Shown here: positions 62,763-64,000 of the stretch, piece by piece
Layout: every line of letters starts with the position of its first letter
Numbering within the stretch: the stretch's first letter is position 1
NCBI RefSeq assembly: GCF_007829815.1
Contig: NZ_VIWT01000001.1
Span: 3,433,501 to 3,497,500, forward strand
DNA length: 64,000 nt
From: Kitasatospora viridis
Lineage (GTDB): Bacteria; Actinomycetota; Actinomycetes; Streptomycetales; Streptomycetaceae
Direction: 5' to 3'
Translations under genes and position numbers: made by a program
Notes under the pieces: model-generated
Told to the model about the DNA's origin: nothing
The model's database searches: none
Seen by the model: only the letters and a program-made list of their open reading frames with translations

Positions 62763-63686
62763 TCAGCTGTCCAGCCGGGTGGAGGTGCGGGCCGGGACCG
62801 GGCCGCCGGCCGGGCCGGCCAGCTCCGCCTGCACCAGGTAGTTGCCGGCCGGTGCGGGCGTGTTGTCGGTCGGGGTGGCGCACTGCGGCTTGCTGTGCGA
62901 GCGGTCCCAGACGAAGGTCTCGGTCAGCGCGGTGGCGGGGGAGACCTGCACCCAGCGGCCCTGCTTGTCGGTCACGCAGTCGGCGGAGGACCAGATCCGG
63001 TCGCCGGCGGCCGAGTTGACGGTGATCGAGGAGGCGGCCTGGCTGAGGTCGACCCGGCACTGGCTGGTCGAGGCGTTGCGGATCTTCAGCTCGAAGGTCG
63101 GCTTCTCCTTCGTGCTGTACGAGTTCTGGGTGCCGGCCAGTTCCAGGGTGAGCTGGGAGGCGGTGCAGATCGGCAGGGCCATCACCTCGGGGGTGTTGAC
63201 CGGCGGGGCGCCGCCGGAGTCGCCGCCGGTGGCGCCGCCCGTCCCGGTGGCCCCGCTGTCGCCGGAACCGGAACCGGAACCGGAACTGGAGCCGGAACCG
63301 CCTGTGCCGGAGCCGCCCGTGGCGCTACCGCCCGTACCGCTGCCGCCCGTCCCGGTGCCGGAGCCGCCCGCACCGCCCGCGCTGCCGCCGTCCGTGCCGC
63401 CGCCCGCGGTCCCGCCACTGGTCCCGCCACCGGTGCCGCCGCTGCTGCCACCGGGCCGGCTGGAGATCGCCGGACCGGTCGGGGTGGCGCCGGGCGTGAT
63501 CGAGCCGGGCGCGCTGGGGCTGTGGGAGGGCGGCACGGCCTGCGCGGTCTTCTTGGCGCCGTCCTGACCGAGCGTCAACCAGCCGATCAGCAGCACCACC
63601 ACCGCGACGGCGGCGAGCGCGACGAGGCGCCGTCGCCAGTAGATCGAGGCGGGCAGCGGACCGACGGGCTGTCGCAGTGAAGGCAC
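62763..63686 (-). CDS. Membrane-anchored protein with Gly/Ser/Thr-rich linker
   Basis: About 307 residues from the GTG at 63686. One N-terminal hydrophobic anchor (LVALAAVAVVVLLIGWLTL), a Pro/Ser/Thr then ~80-residue Gly/Ser/Thr/Ala-rich stretch with GSGTGG-type repeats, and a C-terminal beta domain with four Cys (PICTAS, SQCRVD, SADCVT, KPQCAT). Extracytoplasmic; function unknown. Confidence 0.8.
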   Translation of the reverse strand: MPSLRQPVGPLPASIYWRRRLVALAAVAVVVLLIGWLTLGQDGAKKTAQAVPPSHSPSAPGSITPGATPTGPAISSRPGGSSGGTGGGTSGGTAGGGTDGGSAGGAGGSGTGTGGSGTGGSATGGSGTGGSGSSSGSGSGSGDSGATGTGGATGGDSGGAPPVNTPEVMALPICTASQLTLELAGTQNSYSTKEKPTFELKIRNASTSQCRVDLSQAASSITVNSAAGDRIWSSADCVTDKQGRWVQVSPATALTETFVWDRSHSKPQCATPTDNTPAPAGNYLVQAELAGPAGGPVPARTSTRLDS

Positions 63687-63820
63687 GAGCAAACTCTACG
63701 AGAGCCGGGGACCCCTCATGCGCACCAACACCGCTCTCGCGACCCGATCTTTCACATGATCGGGCATTTCCGCCGTCCGAGGGAGCCTCGCGGGCGGACT
63801 GTGCGAGGATCGGAGGCGCT

Positions 63821-64000
63821 ATGCCGACCATCTCCGCACCCCCCAGCGCAGCCCCGCGCAGCGGCCCCGGGACCCCCGCGCCGCTGCTGCACACGATCGT
63901 CCTCGACTGGTACCGGGAGCACGCCCGGGACCTCCCCTGGCGGGCCGACGGGGCCACCGCGTGGGGTGTGATGGTCAGTGAGTTCATGCTCCAGCAGACC
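63821..64000 (+). CDS. mutY: A/G-specific adenine glycosylase MutY, 3' end outside window
   Basis: 60 residues visible from the ATG at 63821, GGAGG 4 nt upstream. WYREHARDLPWR and MVSEFMLQQT are the MutY N-terminal signature. The rest lies beyond the right edge. Base-excision repair of A opposite 8-oxoG. Confidence 0.9.
   Translation, partial: MPTISAPPSAAPRSGPGTPAPLLHTIVLDWYREHARDLPWRADGATAWGVMVSEFMLQQT

Noticed and set aside
1..64000. CRISPR arrays, insertion sequences, rRNA, riboswitches
   Set aside because: No regularly spaced repeats, transposase motifs, rRNA-like stretches or known riboswitch cores were seen; the only arrays are short GC minisatellites.

Overview
High-GC actinomycete chromosome, most like Streptomyces or Kitasatospora. 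The signs are strong third-position GC, GTG starts, an MsiK-type sugar-ABC ATPase, the radA-disA pair, a family 2B encapsulin and a MmyB-type regulator beside a short-chain dehydrogenase. I saw no transposase, CRISPR array or rRNA gene.

Layout. 1-4.3 kb is core-like: a DoxX-type membrane protein (cut by the left edge), a sugar nucleotidyltransferase, a small secreted protein, msiK and tRNA-Thr(TGT). 4.36-20 kb, plus the 20.0-22.3 kb pair, is a strongly dissociated NRPS/PKS cluster. It holds three adenylation domains on three proteins (pocket codes read as Thr, unassigned and Val-like), two free-standing condensation proteins, one free carrier protein and a KS module with a carrier on each side but no acyltransferase. 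It also holds two type II thioesterases, an SDR, an aldo-keto reductase and an MFS exporter. A Sfp-type PPTase follows at 22.6 kb.

23.4-44.1 kb looks like a second, separate cluster. It carries what reads as a complete 4-hydroxyphenylglycine (Hpg) supply set: prephenate dehydrogenase, hydroxymandelate synthase, hydroxymandelate oxidase and an HpgT-like aminotransferase, the last fused to an esterase-like domain. There is no Hpg-specific NRPS module. The set is instead interleaved with type II fatty-acid-like parts: two ketosynthases, a partial ketosynthase, two small carrier proteins, two acyl-adenylating ligases, an InhA-like enoyl reductase and an acyl-ACP desaturase. A PhyH-type oxygenase, a flavoprotein, a hotdog thioesterase and an alpha/beta hydrolase complete it. 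Two closely similar TetR regulators lie at its left end and inside its right part, and a shared inverted-repeat motif sits in two of its divergent promoter regions. This is the best candidate for an undescribed pathway: an aryl (Hpg or 4-hydroxybenzoylformate) unit joined to a partly desaturated acyl chain by discrete enzymes.

44-52 kb holds accessory metabolism: LtrA, an acyl-CoA synthetase-like protein, a Uma2 protein, a GH35 beta-galactosidase, an SDR with its XRE regulator and an alkylguanine DNA methyltransferase. 52.1-54.8 kb is a family 2B encapsulin shell gene with an upstream perfect palindrome, followed by its probable polyprenyl-synthase cargo. 55-64 kb returns to core-like genes: a DUF4239 protein, an epimerase, a methyltransferase, an unusual membrane sigma/zinc-finger/BACON protein, radA, disA, a Gly-rich anchored protein and the start of mutY. 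Strong hairpins separate many of the convergent pairs.
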